Positions 22,743 to 35,080 of a stretch of 64,000 nucleotides of DNA are shown in pieces. Source of the DNA: Cheilinus undulatus. Its lineage: Eukaryota; Chordata; Actinopteri; Labriformes; Labridae. Position 1 is the stretch's first letter. The number at the start of each line of letters is the position of its first letter. The translations under genes were made by a program, and so were the position numbers. Location of the stretch: positions 31,412,289 through 31,476,288 of the forward strand of contig NC_054869.1 of NCBI RefSeq assembly GCF_018320785.1. The letters run 5' to 3'. The notes below the pieces were generated by a model that ran no database searches, was not told the DNA's origin, and worked only from the letters and a program-made list of their open reading frames with translations.

Positions 22743-25700
22743 CAGAGATGCGCGGTCAGGGGAGGCAGAGCCATCATGAAAAGTAAAAAACAAATAATGA
22801 TACAATAAAGTAAATATTGATATTTGTCCACTAATATGTACTAAATATTTATTTTCCTTATTATTTTGATATTTTATAAAATCAAAATCACTTAATTTTC
22901 GTATGTTCTTTTCAAATATGTAATGAGGAAGTGGCGTGCGGTGCGGCAGCAGCTAGCTGAGCCTCACTTTGGATTGCGCAATCCCTCACAAACTATGCTG
23001 GCATGCCATGCAATTAGTGTGCACAATGCGTTCTCTGTAAGTCGCCCATATAATGTTTGCAAACATTTTTATTTTACACCTTAACTTTCCATATCCTGGC
23101 TTATCTATATAATTTATGTGTGTAACATGTTTCATCTAGCTTATCGGACATAAAGCCACAGTGAAATGGCACACAGTGAGGCAAACAGTACTTTGTCGCA
23201 TGGGAGGGGGCGTACATGAGCCAACGGGTTCTTCGTTCTGCTGCCGCGGAGAAGACGAGTAAATAAACTAGCTATAGTTAGCAAGTCAAGTGCACTGCTT
23301 GTTTATCTTTCCTTCAACATGGAGGATTATATATCTAAACTGAGAAATTTCTCAAAACTGGGCTTTCAATCAAAGCAGGAAGTGATAAATAATGGAAGAC
23401 CAACGCCAGAGCTAAAAGGTTTGCTTCAGACTACAGGAGAGAAGATAACATGCTTGGACGGAGTGGTACACCCAAAAGGACTGGCTGTGTGGATGTCCTA
23501 CAAAAAACCGCCTTTACTGCTTCCCCTGCCTTCTGTTCTCAACATGTGACAATATCTGGACTCAAATGTTGTGGCATGAAGAATTTACCAAGAAGTCTCA
23601 GCAAACATGAGTGATCAACTACGTACATTCAAAGCCAGATAGCTTTAAAAACTTTCGGGACCTCAAGGATTGACTTAGCTTTAAATCAACAACGGAGACT
23701 GAACATTAGCCTTCACAATGCCAAGGTAAAGGAAAACCGAGAAATTTTAAAAGACCTCATTAATGCTACGTGTTTCCTCGCTAAACAGCAGCTGGCATTT
23801 CGTGGTAATGATGAAAGTACGAGCTCCTCTAATTGTGGCAACTATGTTGAACTGTTACATGCTTTTGCTGAGAAAGATGAGAGGTTGGCTAGACATTTAG
23901 AGACATCCACTGTTTCTTCTGGCCTGTCAGACAGAATACAGAATGATCTAATTGAAGCGGTTGGTGATGTCTTTCGAAATGATATTAAAAAGGAGATTAA
24001 TTCAGCCCCATTTGTAGCTGTAGAAGTAGATGAGACAACAGATGTTATAAACAAAGCTCAGATCATTGTTATTTTGCGCTATGTGGCTAAAACTAATGTA
24101 GCCTGTGAAGTAAAGGAGGCATTTTTGGGGGTTGACGATGTGAGTGCGGACAGGTGAGCCCCTGCCATTGCTGACTATGTCTTGGGGGTGTTAGAGGAAT
24201 ATAACTGTCTTGAAAAGCTTGTAGCTCAGACTTATGACGGGGCTTCTGTAATGGTATCAGAGCTTAAAGGGGTGCAAGTCAAAATTAAAGAAAAAGTGCC
24301 CGAGGCCATGTTTACCCACTATTATGCACACAAGTTGAACCTTGTGCTGCAGCATTCAGCAAAGTGCATGCCTGCGTGCCAAATGTTTTTTAAGACAGTT
24401 GAGGGATTAGGGACATTTTTTAGTAAGTCCACAAAGCGCACCCACTTACTGGATGCAGTTGTGAAGCGACGTTTACCAAGAGCAGTGCGGACAAGATGGA
24501 GCTCTAATTCTAGGCTGCTGCAGACAATAAGCATGTACCAAGATGATCTGTGTGCTGTATTCTGTATTATGAGCGAAAATCTGAACAACTGGGATAATGA
24601 CACTCTAATGATGGCAGCAGGATATGATCGGTGGTTGTCAAAAGCATCAACATGCTTTTAAAAAATGACATATGAGGGCATTTTTAATGAAACTGATGTG
24701 CACTTTTTAGAGTGCTGCAAAACAAAGTGATGGACATTGGATATTGTTGTGCACGCATCTGTGACACTATTGGAGCTCTTGAACGCACAAGACAGGAGTT
24801 TGACACTTCCTATGAGCGATTCGAGCAGAAATGCACCGCGCTCGGCCTGACAGACAATGAAAGTACACAGCCGGTCAGAGATGAGAGGAGAAGAGTGTTT
24901 TATAACATTCTGGACAATATCAGTGTTCAAATGAAGGCAAGGTTTGATCATTTTGGCGAGCTAGCTTTCCTTGGCTTTGTCAATTGTGCAAAATTCAACA
25001 AGATGTCACAACATTTCGATGACACCAAACTGCAGAGCCTGAAAAAATATGCAAGGTTCTTTGACTTTGTGAGACCAAAGGCGGATCTCTTTCCACTGTA
25101 TAGCTCACAAACGGAGAGGAATGAATTTTTGGCCCAAAAGGATCTAATTCAGACTGTTCCTAAGCTTACAAAGTTACTTCAGCTGGTGCTCACTGTACCA
25201 GCTACGACAGCATCGGTGGAAAGGTCATTCTCAGTGTTGAAGAGACTCAAAACATACAGTCGGGATAGGACTGATCAAGGACGACTTTCTTCTCTGGCAA
25301 TAATCTCTATTGAGGCAGAGAGACTTTTAAAACTAAAAGAAAAGGAGGACTTCTACAAACAAGTAACGGATATTTTTGTCAAGAAGGATCGGCGCATGGA
25401 CTTTATTTACAAGTGAAGGTAAGAAAAGAAAAATGTTTTGAAAATCTCTCAAAATGGAATCAGACAAAAAATACTAACCTAAAATTTGAATATTTCAATT
25501 CAAAAATACAATTTGAACTTTGATTAAATATTATTCTAGTTTTTGGTTATCCTTTTTTAACAGTGAAACAGTGCGATCAAAGAATCATAGCTTATACAAA
25601 CAATGGAATTATTTTAATAAAGGTGATCTTTGTTTTGTTTGTTTTGAATTATGGAATTGCCTAAATTTAGAACAGATGAACGGTGCAGAGTACACTCTCT

Positions 25701-25907
25701 GAGCTGTGATTAATATACATTCTGTCTTGGCTAAATGTGTGCATCACATTTATGTTTAAAGAGTTCTGTTATGAGGTATGTAACATAACCTGTTAACTGG
25801 GGCCAATAGAATAGTGAATAAGCTACCCTATTGGGTTCATATATTTGTAAATCTGTCTCTTCAAGAGTCAGTGCCTCACCAGCCAATAACCTCACCGCAC
25901 GTCACTG
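22743..25907 (+). mobile_element. hAT transposon, near full length
   Basis: 3,165 bp with ends CAGAGATGCGCGGTCAGG at left and, complemented, CAGTGACGTGCGGTGAGG at right. Flanking octamers gttcacca (22735-22742) and gttgacca (25908-25915) match 7 of 8, the expected hAT target duplication. It encodes one plus-strand transposase (23319-25416), now broken. Sequence right of the gene (25420-25850) is AT-rich and non-coding. Confidence 0.85.
23319..25416 (+). pseudogene. hAT transposase, ZMYM1-like type, inactivated
   Basis: The frame opens at ATG 23319 with an N-terminal region (to PKGLAVWM), shifts frame near 23550, then continues. Recognisable blocks are SLHNAKVKENREILKDLI, VEVDETTDVINKAQI (first catalytic aspartate region), QTYDGASVM (second), THYYAHKLNLVLQH, RTRWSSNSRLL and the C-terminal dimerisation motif TTASVERSFSVLKRLKTY with the final glutamate. 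Breaks: frame change near 23550, TGA at 23612-23614, TGA at 24155-24157, and TAA at 24659-24661 followed by a frame change into the last 234-codon frame (24712-25416). The family is the one fish databases often call zinc finger MYM-type protein 1-like. Despite the breaks it is well preserved, so inactivation looks recent. Confidence 0.85.
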
Positions 25908-26263
25908 GTTGACCACTATCAGATGTGTTGTTATATTAATTTTAACAACCCTTGAAGCACTCTGTAATCCATCAGAGCTTTAGCTTAACTATTACATCTT
26001 TAACAATCAAATATGCCACACATGAGAAAATGATTTAAGAGGAGAATCAGAAGGTATTATAGTCAGATGTATTGTGCGCACTGATGATGATGCAGTGATA
26101 TTATAAATCTCAATTTAAACATTCACACTGACTGATTGCTTTTGTTGTTCTTAGAGTTTTTTTCAAGTTCTTCCTGCATTCATCACCATGGCTTTGTGAA
26201 TTTAGTCTTAAAGATGTGTTGAACTTCTTTATGTTTTTCTAATATTATAGCCAAATTAATAAC

Positions 26264-26730
26264 CTTGCTTCTTAACTGGTGGGTCGGGACCCAAAAGTGG
26301 GCTACAACGAGGTGTCTAAAAATGGTGTCTAAAGTCCTGAAGTTAGTCATTGGATATGCATCGATACCTTTTATTTTACCCTGTTTTACTGTGAAATTGG
26401 GTAAGTTTAAATGTTTGGTCAGTATTTCAACTAATTTATCTCCTGTTCTCTTGCAAGAAATGGCTACTTTTCCCATCATATTGAAGTTATTTCACAAGTT
26501 CAATGGAAAACTGGCAAAAATTGGCCCATAATGATGGGGAAAGAAGATATAAAATGTGTCTGTTTTGCCCTTTTCTTTTTTGTATCAGGTGTTTTGGTCC
26601 AGTCATGCTTCAAACTGCAACATATTTAATTCATTAAGCATGCATACTGAACATTTTTTGGAAACTTGGGTCGCAATCTGTTGTAAGTCAGACCGGTGGG
26701 TCCTGAGGCCAGGCCAGTTGAGACCTGATT
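26264..26730. mobile_element. hAT-like non-autonomous element
   Basis: Begins cttcttaactggtgggtcgg and ends ...ttgggtcgcaatctgttgtaagtcagaccggtgggtcctgagg. The wording gtgggtcgggacccaaaagtggg is typical of vertebrate non-autonomous hAT repeats. Boundaries approximate, no transposase. Confidence 0.4.
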
Positions 26731-26973
26731 TATAATATATGACCATGTGCTGGCTGTAGACTTGTTCATGTTTATATTTGATGTCCTGGAGTCTCAGAAC
26801 GACGGTACTTTTTAGCAAACTAGCCCACGTTTACGCTAATTTAAGCAGAACCAAAGTGGGAGGAAGTAACTCAGTGTTACTCAGGCAGTTTCTTGAGTTT
26901 ATTAATTATTTGGTCTGGCGTCCGGGTGAATCCAGCCTTCGCCATCTCTTCTGCACGTTCAGCATATAACTTA

Positions 26974-27500
26974 GGCTGGCCATACACTAGATGGTTTTTT
27001 AATCTGAGATTATTTTAAAACCGTGGGAGACCACGACAATTTCCAAAGATTTTTCATCTTTAATCCTCTGAACGCACACACTAGACAACTCAGCCAGATT
27101 GTCAGATCACTGGAGACCACACACCTGCCGACCTGCCTCCACCTTGCGTGATCACATGACTTTAGAAAAAAAAAAAAAACACTGATGTCTGTTGATACCA
27201 TCTCACTGTCTCTCCACAACAGAATGTCCTGGCATGCGTTCCAGGTGCAGCAACACTCATAAAACATGGGAAAGACTCACAACAAAATCCTGGCTGGAAT
27301 TAAGGTACCGTTGTGTTTATGGTTGTGAGTGGTGAAAGTACGTATGATTCGTCTGGTGACACTACCTGGTGTGCTCGCTCTCATTGGTTGTTGTGGGTAC
27401 TCCGTCAGCTGCACTACGACCTAGATTGTAAATATCAAACATGTTTAATATTTAAGATTCTAGGTCGGGGTTTGGGAGACTACGACGTGGTTAATTAATC
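26974..27500 (+). mobile_element. MITE family X, copy 1 (right end lost)
   Basis: Starts GGCTGGCCATACACTAGA and follows copy 2 (29868-30496) through shared blocks gtgggagaccac, ctcagccaga, gtgagtggtgaaagtac, ctcattggttgttg and actacgacct. The right terminus is missing or replaced by a GATA microsatellite. Confidence 0.6.
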
Positions 27501-27521
27501 GAATTGATACCACACACATGC

Positions 27522-27555
27522 AGATAGATAGATAGATTGATAGATAGATAGATAG
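27522..27555. repeat. GATA microsatellite
   Basis: About eight GATA units with one interruption (gattga). Confidence 0.9.
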
Positions 27556-28106
27556 TCGTGTATTGTCATTGTATTGTAAAAACACAACAAAATTATGTTT
27601 GGCAGTCCCCTCTGTAGCAGCAAACACAGTTGTCCAAGTGGTGGTTAGAAATCCACAGCCTCACATCGTCCATCCTGCTGGCGAGCGAGGGGGCATCCAT
27701 GAGAAAGATGCTTGGTACGGCAGGTTTGTGTGGGGCTGCTCTTAGCCTAGCCTGCAGCCTGGCTTGTTTGCCACGTTTCCACCTTCTTGCACAAAGCTAT
27801 CTCTGCTTCCTCCCTACCCGGCTGTAGGTGTCATGCTGCTCCGCCTCCTCCTCTCATTAACCAAGTGCCCCGTTCTCCAGATAATCTCCGTCAGGAAAGA
27901 TTTAAACTCTGTGGACACGCTTCATTTGCAGTAAGTCAAAGAAGCAGACTTGTATACACAGAATGTCAGTTCTGGTATGAGTGTAGGGCAGTTTGTGTTT
28001 GGTTAACCCTAACTAAGGCATTAAGCTACGTCAGAGAACCTGGATTCATGTATTTTTTGAGGACACAAACAAATATCCCCGCTGGAAGGGTGTCCAATCA
28101 GAATCA
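27556..28106. other. Unassigned, possibly repeat-derived
   Basis: Begins with tcgtgtattgtcattgtattg...aaaattatgttt, a wording I associate with dispersed fish repeat tails that follow a GATA tract. Three overlapping ORFs of 60-113 codons show no motif I recognise. Confidence 0.3.
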
Positions 28107-28488
28107 AAAAAACCACTGGGCGGAGTGATACAGTGCAGCAGCCATGTCTGGAGTGTAGTTCCGGCTTTGCATTTAGCTTTAAAACATCTCTGTCTCGTAA
28201 TGTTCCATGATTATTTCAGAGCATGGTGAATGTACAGGTCACAACTTGTCCACGAGAGCGTTTTGGAGTTGTTGGATTGTGTATTTGATAAGTTTGATGA
28301 GGGAAAGCTGGAATACTGTCTGCTTACATTGAGTTGGTACAGCAGGTCCGAACTCGGCAGCACCGATCTAAAAATAGCTTTCACCGACAACTGAAGGTAA
28401 CGAACCTATTACTAAGACTATAAGAATTATGGCAATGGGCGAATTTGCCAAAATGTTGAAGTATCCCTGTAAATTAAATATTATAATT
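28107..28488 (+). repeat. Third copy of the 13.4-14.1 kb repeat
   Basis: Starts aaaccactgggcggagtgat and ends gccaaaatgttgaagtatcc, collinear with 13727-14110. It includes the gtccacgagagcgttttgga block and ttggattgtgtatttgataa. Confidence 0.8.
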
Positions 28489-29867
28489 TTGCACCAAAGA
28501 TCACCTTTGAACACAAACTGACTGACATATGTATGTCCTTATAAGAAGACATGTCTCTCAGACATCAAGGGCTCAAAAATTGAAGATCATTTTAAACCAC
28601 TGGCTTTAAAAACAAAAAAGAATACTCTAAAAAAAGAGTGTGGAACTTCATCAGCAAACTCAAAGATTTCAGACAGAAACAAAGCAGAGTTTGTGGACTG
28701 GCAAATAAAACCTTATAAAATAAACTTTTTTCACTGCATCTTATCAACAGTTTCATGTGAGGTGTTGAATAACCTCGATAATGAACATATTCTGTCCTCG
28801 TTTCTACCTGTGCCTGTACTCGTTTGACTTCCTTTTTTGGCTGTGAGCCATTATTATTTCCACCTGCTTATCCAAACCAGATGTCTAACCCTCAGCAAAC
28901 ACCTCTGCCACAAAACATCCTGAAAGCCACTCCCAGGTGAACAAGGAGATCAAAACCTGCATGGGGTGATAATGTGGAATGGGCCCAGTTGCCTTTTAAT
29001 GCTGCTGTAAAGCCATAAAGCTCCATATTGCAGCTTAAGCAAATGCTGCTTCTGGCTCAGCATTGGCACTATTCCACTTTTTCTCAACCTGCAACTGTCT
29101 GAGTATCAGCAGCATGATTTCCAGGACAGCAAGACTTCCATAAGTGTCAAAAACTAAGTAGAAGTTTGCTTTACAAATTGCTGTACATTTTCAGTTTAAC
29201 AACTATACCGCATCTTCTTGATGGAAGAGCACACTGAGACGACAACAAGTCAACTCAGCTCAACCTGGGATTGACCCAAACTTGCTGAGCTCCTAATTGG
29301 AAAGACTGGGCTTGTAGCAAGAATCGAGCCAATCAGGTTGTGTCCCTCTCCACAGGAGTGGAACTGCACGCTGGCTGTGCAGCTTGTTAAGGCATAGTTA
29401 CTTTTGGCATCGCTGAGCAGCAGCACACACACACAGGAATATAGACACACACTGACCAGTTACTCAAATGGACATTTCTCTACATCACTTGAAAGCAGAA
29501 AGTTTCTGTAAAAAATTAAAGGAAAGTAGGAATAATCATAGTCAGATGATCTGCACTTACCCTCATTGCCCTGCATTTGGTTCAAACAAAAAAAAAAACA
29601 TTTAGGTAGCATTTTTAAAATATAAAAAAAGATTACCCAAATGCAAACTCTAATATTTATTTAACACAAACAAAAAACATGCTAGAGAGGTCAGAGAGTA
29701 CAATCAGGCAACGAATCTTTGGCACAGAATGATTGCATATGCATCCACACAAGCACAAGTGTGAAAGCATGTGATGTATTATCAATGCAACTGATGCTTT
29801 CAACAATCATTTTAACAATGGCAGATATACAACCAAAACAACTCAAAATTAATCACAAAGTGAGTAT
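28489..29867. other. No recognised feature
   Basis: AT-rich, no gene signal; short poly-A tracts near 29590. Confidence 0.4.
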
Positions 29868-30496
29868 GGCTGGATACGCATTAGATTTTAAAAATGTGGG
29901 AGACCACAGACTTAAGGAAAATCTCAATTTTTCATTTTATAATCCAGTGAGCGCACACATTAGACCACTCAGCCAGACTGAGATACAACCAAGACTACAC
30001 ACCTGCAGACCTGTTAGTGACCTCGCTTGATCACGTGATGTCAGAAGAATAACAATCATGTAGTCTATCAGTACCGTCAAGCTTGCTGTCCTGGCATGCA
30101 GCAAAAATCATACAACAGGGAACAGAATCAGGATTAATTCCTAGCTGGAAAGAAGGTACAGTTGTGTCAATGCTTGTGAGTGGTGAAAGTATGCATGATC
30201 TGACTGGTGATGCTACCTGCTTTGCTCGTTCTCATTGGTTGTTGGGGGTTTCCTATCGGAGGTACTACGACCTGGAATCGTAAATTACCAAACATGCTTG
30301 ATGCTTATGATTTGGGGTCTGGGAGGGTAAGACACAATTTGGAGCAGCAAAACAATCACGTTGTCACCACACACAAGGTGTATTCAGACTAATTGTCCTT
30401 TGCGACACGGCTCCACTCAGCATACGCTCCCACAATCATCGAGGGAGGCCAATCTTGCCTCAAGTCAGGCTTAAAATTTTGTAGTGTATGGCCAGC
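29868..30496 (+). mobile_element. MITE family X, copy 2
   Basis: About 629 bp from ggctggatacgcattaga to TAGTGTATGGCCAGC. The right end is the complement of the copy 1 left end (GCTGGCCATACACTA), which establishes ~15 bp inverted termini for the family. No transposase. Confidence 0.65.
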
Positions 30497-30989
30497 ATAA
30501 AGAATGCTCAATTGTGCTCAATCCCTGTTAGAGACTCTGCGATATTTATCAGATATTATGCCCATATATCAGAAGCATTTCCTTCAGCTCTACAAAGAAA
30601 TAATGGCTTCTTTTGTTTTATGTTGTTTAAATCTGCTGAACAGTTTATAGAAGTTAGAACAGGCGGGAAGTGGGTTTTTGCAACACTCACCTCTCAGTGT
30701 TACAGTGAGCCTGTTCATGTCAGTTAAGTGATGGTTGATGCCGGCCCGCAGGCTCCTTAGGCTGGAAAATGCTGTAATCCCTGCTCAGAAAATATGTGTG
30801 CCATGGGTTGCTATGGTTACTCCTATCATCTAACAGCTGCTGGGCGTTAATTTGGAATAGTGTAAAGATTTTTTGACCGGAACTACTTGAGAAGTTCCAT
30901 AGGTGTCCATATATGGGAAGTAAATGGACACCAGTGGAACTTCCAGAGCCAATCAGAATTGAGTATTCACCAAGACCATGGTGTAAATT

Positions 30990-31215
30990 ATGATCTGTCA
31001 TGATATAGTATGATACAATATGACATGACAAAATAGGATACAACATGTCCTGATATGATACAGTATGATACAATACAATATGATTCAAAATGTCAGGATA
31101 TGATATGACATAATGGGATATGATACATTAAATTTCCATGTATCATACCATGGCATACCAAACCATACAATATAATACAATACAATACAGTACAATGTTA
31201 TGATATGGTATGATT
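30990..31215. repeat. Degenerate atgatacaat tandem repeat
   Basis: Roughly twenty diverged units of about 10 bp (gatatgata / gatacaata / atgacatgac). Purely simple-sequence in character. Confidence 0.7.
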
Positions 31216-34200
31216 CCATACTTTGATGGAAACTCGCACTTCCCACTTACTGAGTTTGATGAGGAAGTCTTCTTAGTGCAGGTCTTGTCTGTGTGAGTCT
31301 AATTGTCACTGATTAAGACCAGGTGTGGGATGCCTATAAATATCCTTGGGTTCCTATTGATGAGTTCCAGGCTGGCTCATTTAAACCCTTTGACACACAG
31401 ACATGCACATACATTGTTGTTGACCATAGATAAAAAGAAATGCATCAATATATCTAGTGGTTGTTTGGCTCTGTAATTGGATACAAGATTATTTTGATCT
31501 TGATGTCACATGATATGATAATGAGATGAGCATGGTCAAAACAGCCACTGCAGTGTGGAAACTCTCTAAAAACAGGAGGGTGCAGAAATCTGAAACTCTA
31601 TAGTCACAAGTTTGAGATGTAAGCCTGAGTGACAGACACCATGTGAAGAGATCAGAGCTCAGGTCACATCAGAGCTCAGTGTCCAAAGAAAGGCAGTGAA
31701 CAATGAGTGTGAGAAAAAAACACATCTGTCACATCAACATTAATGCTCAGGAGAGATGGTTTTTATGACAACAGAAGTGGGATTTGCTCCAGGAAAACAA
31801 AAAAACTGTAATTTACAACATTTTCACAGGATACAAGAGTCTGTTAACAAAAATATAGGCAATTTTAAAAAGAAACTCCTGAAAAATCAGATAACTAGTA
31901 ATGTCTTGATTTTTAATGGACGTTACTCAGTCTTTCATGAAAGGGTTAATTACTGAACGTCTGCACAATTAAACAACATGAGATACACATCAATCACTGA
32001 TGTCTGACAACCCCAGCAGGCACAAAGTTATTCAACAGAGTTTGTTAAAGTAATTGGATTATTTTAATCAGATCATTTAAAGTAATTTTCATAATTTCTC
32101 GGCACTCAGCAGCTGGCACAGGCCTGTGCGTGGTGAGCTGATAGGTTTGATTATTTAGCACAATGCAGACGCCCTGGAGGCAGCAGGGTGGCCAGATGTG
32201 TCGCATGATATAGAATTACTCAAACTTGAAGGGAAAGCTTCTGGTCCTCCCGAAGTTGTAAAAAGGAGAAACTTTGGACCACAGTTCAAGAGCAACATGC
32301 TTTCAATGTGGAATGAAATATGAGAGCCTAAATTATATCCTACTGTGAAATAGCCTGCTGCAGATGAGAGCTGGTTGAAAATCGGGCATGAAAGTTCATT
32401 TTCAAAATGTGCAACAAAATTCACTCTATATTTTGGGGGCTTTCAACAGCCTCAACATGATGGCGAAAAACTGTGTCCTTAGCTACAATTTCTGTAAAAG
32501 TATTGAAAAGATGGTGTTTTAGATCAAATGTCAAATGTTGTCTTTCAGAAACTGAGAGAGAATGATCGCTGTCTGGAGATTTCAAATGTCTTGCAACCAG
32601 TCTGGCATTTTTATTCCCTGCTGCTCTTATTTTGAACCTTTCTCAGGTACTCAGGTACTCCTGCATGCTATCTGCTCCAAAAAGAAATTTTTGGAAGATC
32701 AGGAGACAAGAGACAATATGGTCAGTTTTTTCTAATAGAAGTCTATAAAAGCTTGTTGGCAGTACTTTTACTGACTTTTTCCATGACATTCTATCTAAGT
32801 TATCAAACTGATAAAGTATACGTATACTTAAATTGCATCGCTGTTGGCTCATTGTTCATGACGCAGTGAGTCAAAAATTTCAGGCAAGCTCAGAAACACA
32901 GTCTAAACATACTGGCAATGCTTTGTTGACAATGAGGCTGTTTAAGAGTATGATCAACTGATTTTAGAGATTTAGTACCTACCATTGCATCAATAGGGAT
33001 TGATTTTAATGAGATCATGTCAAGGTTTAATATTCTGGTGTCCCTCATTATGTTTATGTGTCTGTATTAAGTCCTGAAAACTAAGTCTGATTCCTTGTTT
33101 CATACAACATACTAGTCCAGTAAGCTGATTCTGATTCTGAAATGGAGACAAACTTTAAAGAAATGAAAGATTATTTGGCAGCCCAGCACCACCAACAGAA
33201 TGTTGACTGAAGGAGAGATAATTAAAGCTCTCATCCCTCTGATCAGATGTAGTCAAATCTGAGACTAAACTACAAGGACAAGAGCCCTCAGAATTGAACT
33301 GGTAGCATCATTGCATCTTAAGCAGTGAGCATCATTAGCAGCACTCTCCAAATCCCCAAGGCCTTTCACTGTGTCAAAAGCCAGTCATCAAATTGTCCCA
33401 TTTATGACAGTTGTCTGTGTGGATGCTACATGCTGTAACAAACCCACGACAGAGCTTGTTAAATCTCCCAGCTCCGACATTCAGACGATCCCTCTCTACA
33501 CAGCATCTGAAATGTAACGTGACCTTTTGGGTCCTGTCAGACTGCCAGACTGTCTGCGTGGTGTGTTTGGGTCCAGTGTGTGCTGACAGGAATCTGGAGG
33601 AGGAGCAGAACGATGCCAAATCAAAGATGTGAAGCTATGTTTTCACATCTGCCCTGCTCTGACAGTTTTCCTCCACTTCTGTACCCCTCTATTTAGGACT
33701 CAATTGAAAAACCTCCTTACCTTAAATTACATCAGGCATCGAAGGATCAGCATGTAAAGGACTGAGTCAGAACATACACGGCTCTTAAATGTTGATCCAC
33801 GAGCTGCCAACCAGTATCTCTGTATTATAGTTTCAATTATGTCAGGTTAACAGGATCAAAGTGCTCCTGGGACAAGGAGTGTGATAATCAACATTCAGTA
33901 TGCAAACATGTTAAAAAAAAAGGATACATCATTTAACCCCCTGCCTTCTCTTTATGTTTGTCTAACCAATGAGAGTATACACTTTATTATTTTTATAATA
34001 TTTCCATTTTCTAGCTCACAGGATTTCTCAAGACAAGAAACTCAGGTCTAAAAGAACATTTGTCCTCAGGAGTTCTGCAGAAAACTTTTTCATCACCCAG
34101 TAAAACTTCCCATGTCACCCAGTGTAATGGTGTCTGAAATAATTGCACATGTGGAGCTGGCCTGCTTCCTGTTCTAATAAACAAAATCCAGAGGCCATCT

Positions 34201-35080
34201 GAATTATTAATGTCACAGCACAAGATGTAATTTGGAGAACAGCTGCAGCTGAATGAGTATCCGAGTGTAGAAGACTTTGTTCTCTCTGCTTTAAAACAAG
34301 CATAAGCTGTTATAGGAAAAAGGTAGACAATCGCCTGGGGCCATGCACCAAGGGGCCACAAGACATAGGCAATATAGGTGTGAATTGAATGTGAGGTAGG
34401 AAAACACATCTAAAGATATTTTCAAAGATTAAGACGTTTTAATGGTCATTGAGATGTCTACAGTACATAAAATAGCCTTAATATATAATTTTATATTTAA
34501 AAAAAATCACACAGCAAGGTTAAAGACACTCAGGATGACACAAAATCTTCATATTGAAGTAGATATTGAGCTAGATTTATTACAAATGTTTAGCCAATTA
34601 ATTCGTGAGTAAATGGTTTAAAATTGCATGCAAAATAAGTAAGGAAATAAAATTATGAGGCAGAAATGCAGATATTTCACCAAAAGTGAGCATGTTATCA
34701 AAGATACAGCAGTTCACCCTGAATGGAGGATGAATGTGTGTGTATGTGTGTAATCTATAAACAGTACGTATTGTTGCCTCTAACTGAAAATCCAACAAGG
34801 AAATTAATTAGAGGATCTGAGGAAAAAGTCAGAAGGGCTGCATAATTCATCCTGTGGGGAATATGAATGTCCATATGTAATTTTGTGGCAAACAATCCAA
34901 AATTGTTCATATATTTAAGTCAGAGTCAGAACAGACTGGCCAAAGATCATAGGTGGATTCATGCAGTTTAGGATTGTTAGAGCTACATTTGTATCATTTT
35001 TACCCTGAAATGTCTTAGTTAATGTAGAAAATTACTACTATGTTATAGTATATCAAATACACTATAACAAAGTATGTGTA
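31216..35080. other. No recognised feature
   Basis: About 3.9 kb without a supported gene. ORFs of up to 132 codons occur on both strands (for example 34011-34409 minus) but lack motifs or splice context. Confidence 0.4.

Noticed and set aside
24322..24603. 93-codon minus-strand ORF
   Set aside because: Antisense to the hAT transposase.
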